Below are positions 4,927-5,067 of a stretch of 5,067 nt of DNA, one piece after another. This stretch comes from an uncultured Lachnospiraceae bacterium (GTDB lineage Bacteria > Bacillota > Clostridia > Lachnospirales > Lachnospiraceae), in the NCBI GenBank assembly GCA_910584115.1, contig CAJTYN010000137.1, positions 1-5,067 on the forward strand. The letters run 5' to 3'. The position numbers were made by a program, and so were the translations under genes. Every line of letters starts with the position of its first letter. The first letter of the stretch is position 1. The notes beneath the pieces are model-generated. The model was not told where the DNA came from. It ran no database searches and saw only the letters and a program-made list of their open reading frames with translations.

Positions 4927-5067
4927 TCTGACGCAGCTTGAGAAAACATACGATATAAGGAATGGAGATACGATCACTATCACAGCGAGCCTTACTGGAG
5001 AAGCTGTCGATGAGGGGTATGTGCTCAGAGAAGAACAGACACAGATCACAGTAGAAGGATCAGAAAG
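4907..5067 (+). pseudogene. Start-less fragment of an extracytoplasmic domain, runs off the window
   Basis: After a TAA at 4904-4906, this frame (one base ahead of the 224-aa gene's frame) is open to the window end. From 4922 it reads YDLTQLEKTYDIRNGDTITI and continues with an ITVEGSE-like ending. The pattern of a YDxxxL segment, NGDxITI and a late TVEG strongly resembles the repeated extracytoplasmic domain of Firmicute zinc-ribbon membrane proteins, as I remember that family. No ATG, GTG or TTG precedes the conserved part, there is no ribosome site, and the zinc ribbon, membrane segment and first half of the domain are absent. The likely explanation is an N-terminally deleted remnant joined directly to the 224-aa gene. 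A frameshift (real or a sequencing error) fusing it to that gene is the alternative. Confidence 0.5.

Overview
The window looks like chromosomal DNA of a low-to-moderate GC Firmicute, most likely a gut-type Clostridium of the Lachnospiraceae kind. The grounds are consensus AGGAGG ribosome sites, TTG starts, an XRE regulator with a short acidic/basic tail, and zinc-ribbon/sigma/membrane proteins of a style typical of that group. The taxonomic guess comes from gene style, not from a search.

Layout. (1) 1-53: the 5' part of a tRNA-Glu(UUC) gene on the minus strand, cut by the window edge, with a plausible promoter at 75-103. (2) 195-1445: a secreted GH25 lysozyme with three C-terminal LysM domains, in visibly GC-rich codons, followed by a hairpin terminator. 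(3) 1515-1862, minus strand: a small XRE-family HTH repressor, convergent with the lysozyme. (4) 1863-2050: a divergent control region holding an A/T-tract element, a candidate ECF-type promoter, two AGATCTTA direct repeats and ATGC/GCAT half-sites. (5) 2051-4926: a tightly packed plus-strand operon of a 56-aa protein, a 657-aa zinc-ribbon/ECF-sigma/transmembrane fusion that starts inside the previous stop codon (ATGA), and a 224-aa protein with two membrane segments. (6) 4907-5067: an open frame with no start codon that reads like the middle of an extracytoplasmic domain from zinc-ribbon membrane proteins. It abuts the stop of the 224-aa gene and looks like a truncated remnant.

The most interesting object is the operon at 2051-4926. 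Its central protein joins a DNA-directed sigma module (regions 2 and 4) to a membrane anchor and a predicted extracellular part made of three similar beta-rich units. That is the layout of a one-polypeptide signal-to-sigma device, with no separate anti-sigma factor visible. A candidate ECF promoter (TAAAAC, 17 nt, CGTC) lies just upstream and would give self-activation. An almost identical 20-nt A/T element lies exactly 60 nt upstream of both the operon's first start codon and the lysozyme start codon, which suggests (inference) shared transcriptional control of an envelope-active lysozyme and an envelope-sensing sigma system.
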